In this document: piece after piece, positions 60,209-64,000 of the stretch
Layout: every line of letters begins with the position of its first letter
Numbering within the stretch: position 1 is the stretch's first letter
Notes under the pieces: model-generated
The model's input: the letters and a program-made list of their open reading frames with translations, nothing else
The model's database searches: none
What the model was told of the DNA's origin: nothing
Translations under genes and position numbers: made by a program
Assembly: GCF_028554725.1 (NCBI RefSeq)
Contig: NC_071670.1
Location: 74,313,001 to 74,377,000 of the forward strand
Reading direction: 5' to 3'
Length of the DNA stretch: 64,000 nt
From: Zeugodacus cucurbitae
Taxonomy: Eukaryota > Arthropoda > Insecta > Diptera > Tephritidae

Positions 60209-62746
60209 ATCGTCACCACGTTACCAAATTACAGTGGACAACAGGAATCACATACACATACAGACAAGCATGCATTGCGACACTGTCACAAGGTTGAATT
60301 GCCCCAAACTCTCTAGTAGTGTAACTAGGACTAACTTATAGCGGTAATTGGAATAACAGCATTTTAAACGAATTCATCCACTCAAACCCCGATACGATTG
60401 AGAAAAGTTTAATGGACGAGAGAGAGAGTAGTAATAATAAATATTTATAAATTTAAATAGTTTATAGTGAATTTGGTGATATGTGATTTGGTTATTGTGA
60501 ATTACAACTTACCAATCACGGCGATAATACTAGTGAATATCCTAGACTATATATAATATTGATTTTAAGATTGATTGCATATGAACAGAGAGATTGACAG
60601 AGGACCAGGGTTAGGACCGGGAGTTAATGACATCGTTCCTAGGGAACAAGTTGCATGCACTGCCGGGTTGTACTCTTGAAGCTGGTTTGCACAGGGAAGT
60701 GTGTTGGAGTATATGTGAGTATCTACACATATGCCTATGTAGCTTTGAATCACAACAAAGAAATGCTTTTAGTGCAGTCAATATGTGAAAATCAAGTTAA
60801 AAGTTCCGCAATCATATATGTTATACAGATTTAGTCCAGTCGCTGGGTATTATTTTTTCATTTGCCAAACTGCTGTTTTAAAGGAAGAAATATTTAAGAA
60901 AATCTAGAAAATATATTCTTATACTTATTACCAGAATATAAATTGCATTATTTGAATTCAAGTTTCAAGTGAATTTGTTGTTCCGAAGCAGGCGCTCCAA
61001 TGCCGACAGCAAATTCTAGGATTGATTACCGACAATGAATGCAAAGAACTCCCTCCGCTGTGATAAGAAGATTGTTGAATATTTTTTAATGTATCGTCAT
61101 ATCATTTGTGTTTAGAAGAGCTTTCTTAAAAGTAAAGGGGGCGAAGTGAAACCAAAATAATTTATTGGGAAATTCCCACAACTTTCAACACTTTATGAAT
61201 ATTCATCACTCATGCCTATTTGTTGTTGCAATAAAAGTTTCCAAATTTACGCAATCGACCCAACCATTTGTGCGTACCTCCATAACTTCTGCCGGCCAGA
61301 ACTAACACATACGCGAATGCCAAACATAACAGTAATGCATAGCGGCACATACACATGTGGTGAATGGTCCTAGCACATTCTTGGATAAGCTTGCCGATGA
61401 ACATTCAAAAGCAACTTGCCATTTATCAAAGCAGCTCAATATGCGAGCTGTGCTAATTCTACGGTCACAATTACGCGGCCGAACTGGATGAGAGGACAGG
61501 TGGAGCAGGGAATCCTAAAGCGAATGTATGTATACTTTGTGTGGAATATGAGGAGTGCTTAACTAACTGTCAAGCATGACACATGACATACTTTAGTTTG
61601 GAAAATACATATGTATGTACATACATACGAGCACCGCAACAACATAAGCCACTCGTATCATTTGCGTCTCATAAATGGGAATTCTTGAAAGAAGCCGTCA
61701 GTTGTGCTCCTAATACAAACAGATTCACTGGGAGAAAGTGCACAATGACTCGATGTGGTTTACCGCAAGCGTGGGCGATATTATATATAGTTCAGCTGAG
61801 TTGTAGGGAAACTCTGCATAGTTGATACAATTTATTTACCAACGACGGCATAGAGCTGGTGTGGTTATTGCAAAAGTTTTAACACACGTTCCCAATTTTA
61901 TCGATGGAACAAGCGAATCTATATTTTTTTACAATTAGTGACAAGATATACTCTCCAAATGGAGCTGCAATCATTTGAACGAAACCATCTGTGATAAAAA
62001 GAAAGCTCTTTCTTTATCCCTTCATAGCATCCCTGCGTTCTTCCATAAGTCCGACACTTAGCCGACAGTGTCGAATATAAGCTCACACGATTCCACATTA
62101 TATTATCATTCAACAGCAATAAACTTGAACACAACTCCCGTACCTGTAAGAAATGTAACCATGCCGAAGTTTCCGAAATAGCAACAGGAATAAACAATGA
62201 CAATGATAGTAACAACAATGAACAGGCATATATGCACAAAGGCAAGAATGTATATCACAACGGAATGCCGTCATTAATGTCATCAATGAAAGATTTATGA
62301 TAGAAGGTGAAAGAAAATATTATATGACATCATTACCTAACGTCGTCGTCATTACTGTTATACACTGCAGAAAGCTCGTAATGCGCTAAAGCTGTATATA
62401 CATACTAATATGTGAGTGCCATTAGGTTTTCGGCGATTATGGGCAACAAAAATATATACATTCATCTGTTTTTGAATAAATGTAGCAAGCTGTACTCAAG
62501 GAGCATATTAAACCACCGCCAAAAGTGTTAACCATATCCCACTTTGGCATAGATACTAAGAGTATATCTGTATTTGTTGAATATGAACCAGAATAACATA
62601 CAAGGTATATTTCCCACTACAGTTTACTTTTTAGTGGAGAACACACACCCCACGTAATACATTCATATCACTCTTCCAGCATTTCTTCTAATACGCCAAT
62701 ATCTTTCTTTGGTACAACTCAGATTTGGTTTCTATGTCCTAACCAT
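60209..62746. other. Non-coding stretch
   Basis: No gene is supported. It includes a short GA run near 60420-60430 and ATGTACATACATA-type repeats near 61612-61630. Confidence 0.45.
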
Positions 62747-63281
62747 ATCGCTCATTTACTTGAATTGTGTCATAACTCAAAAAACGCGATTTTTGAGTTG
62801 AGTATGCAGAAATGTGCGCAATTTCATCGTCCACAATGTATAAAAATTTCATTCCTATGCTTAGGAAAATATGCCGTTCTTAAAATTGTTATGTTGCATT
62901 AGTTTTTAACCACAATAACGAAACTTCTCAGATTTGCCAGAATTAGTTATAACGTTTTATGAAATAACGACATATTTTGTGTTCCAACACATATTGTGAA
63001 AATGTGAATTTGATTTTCTTTTCAGCAAGAACGACACATTTGACATATATATTTTTCACAAATAACGACATAATTCAAAGTGGGTCACATTTATATCCAA
63101 GAAAAAGCATTTGTACACTCTATTTGATCCATTTATGCTCAACATTGTATTTAATATATTACAGGCCACTAGATTTGCATTTTTCTATATTATCTAAATA
63201 AGAGACAATTGAAAACTTTAAATCGCTCTTCTGAAAAATCGATTTTTTTGAGTTGTGACACTATTCAAGTAAATGAGCGAT
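62747..63281. mobile_element. MITE with about 47-bp inverted ends
   Basis: The left end ATCGCTCATTTACTTGAATT and the right end, read on the other strand as ATCGCTCATTTACTTGAATA, continue as GTGTCA-y-AACTCAAAAAA and then a CGATTTTT block, giving inverted repeats of about 47 bp with only a few mismatches. The interior of about 440 bp is A+T-rich, has two copies of AATAACGACATA (near 62963 and 63060) and no long open frame. No target duplication is certain (AT or TA is possible), so the superfamily is open. Confidence 0.72.
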
Positions 63282-64000
63282 TTATTTAAGATTCATCGTC
63301 AGTTCTAACACTTTTGATCAAATATGGGTCCCCATTAATGCCAGTAGTAGGTGGTTCTGCTCTTCGGCATTAAAAATATTTCGATGTTTCTTATAAATTG
63401 CAGGACTGGCGAAATATCCGAAATATCAATGCTCAAACGATGCAGACTCATAACTCAATAAATTTGATATTGATAGATATTTGAATAAAAAAAATCCGAG
63501 CGAGTTCTAACAATGTCATATAGTGCAACACTGCTATGTAAAAAAGTCAACTTATTTACTTATGAATAAAATATAGTTGAGATCCATTACACAAGGTAAC
63601 TCAGCAGAGAACTCTATATACATACCTATATGTACGTGCATATATGTATATGAAGAAGTACGTATTTCACATACTTATACATATATATGTGGTTTCTTTC
63701 ATGTTTCCCAAAGGCATATGTTGCTTTGTATATGCTTTCTTTTTGGCCGTAAGACCAATTGGTCGTTTTACGCTTATCAGATACAACTGATAGATAAACA
63801 ACAATATAAAAATGTCATATTAAAAGTGTTATTTTATACATTCACACATACAAAAGTCCATAGATGGATTCATATGTAAGAGAATTGAACTGATTATTGA
63901 CTCATAAATATTCATTGAATTTTTCAAAGCTTTACGGAGAGTATGGCAAGGGTATATAATACACAAATCAAATTATACAGAAAACCCCGCTTTAGACGTC
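63282..64000. other. Non-coding stretch at the right edge
   Basis: No gene is supported. Several TATA/TACATA-rich palindromic patches occur at 63615-63690. The 100-codon frame at 63577-63879 runs through these repeats and is not credible as a gene. Confidence 0.45.

Noticed and set aside
1..64000. tRNA, rRNA, snRNA genes and CRISPR arrays
   Set aside because: I looked for tRNA B-box-like GGTTCRANNCC with matching A-box and for regularly spaced repeats; nothing convincing was seen.

Overview
The window looks like nuclear DNA of a higher fly (Brachycera). It is A+T-rich, full of CA/TACATA microsatellites and scattered transposon debris, and its two clear genes have short (55-80 bp) GT-AG introns. 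One belongs to a secreted family expanded in flies. A dispersed repeat bounded by TATACTCTCGCAA-type inverted ends, present as one near-complete and one eroded copy, is of a kind I associate with tephritid fruit flies. The tephritid assignment is inference.

Layout. Positions 1 to about 53,300 are gene-poor. I can support no multi-exon gene there, only a few short open frames (2,382; 3,069 minus; 8,749; 31,993) that may be small genes or exons. The block could be intergenic DNA or a very large intron. It holds most of the mobile elements: (i) 13,030-14,660, a deletion derivative of a Transib-like transposon whose CACAGTG termini carry A-rich nonamer-like blocks at 12 bp and 23 bp, as in V(D)J recombination signals, flanked by a TGGCG duplication; (ii) 19,975-20,570, an eroded copy of the dispersed fly repeat; (iii) 23,463-23,992, a 5'-truncated non-LTR retrotransposon with a 14-bp target duplication; (iv) 26,449-27,178, a TTAA-flanked MITE; (v) 41,597-42,351, the RNase H tail of another non-LTR element; (vi) 49,690-50,806, a decayed Tc1-like element containing an exact 349-bp tandem duplication.

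The gene pair lies at 53,542-55,561. On the plus strand, four exons encode a 302-residue ARL13-type small GTPase, a ciliary protein family, with an X-box-like site 165 bp upstream. On the minus strand, four exons encode a 189-residue secreted protein of the DUF1091/CheB-like, MD-2-related family, with a TATA box just upstream. The genes converge tail to tail, 137 bp between stop codons, and share a near-perfect AATAAA palindrome that can serve as poly(A) signal for both. A ciliary gene beside a possible chemosensory-hair gene suggests, but does not show, use in the same sensory organs.

From 55,700 to 64,000 the DNA is again gene-poor, with a nearly complete copy of the dispersed repeat (59,150-60,208) and a 535-bp MITE with about 47-bp inverted ends (62,747-63,281). 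No tRNA, rRNA or CRISPR array was recognised.
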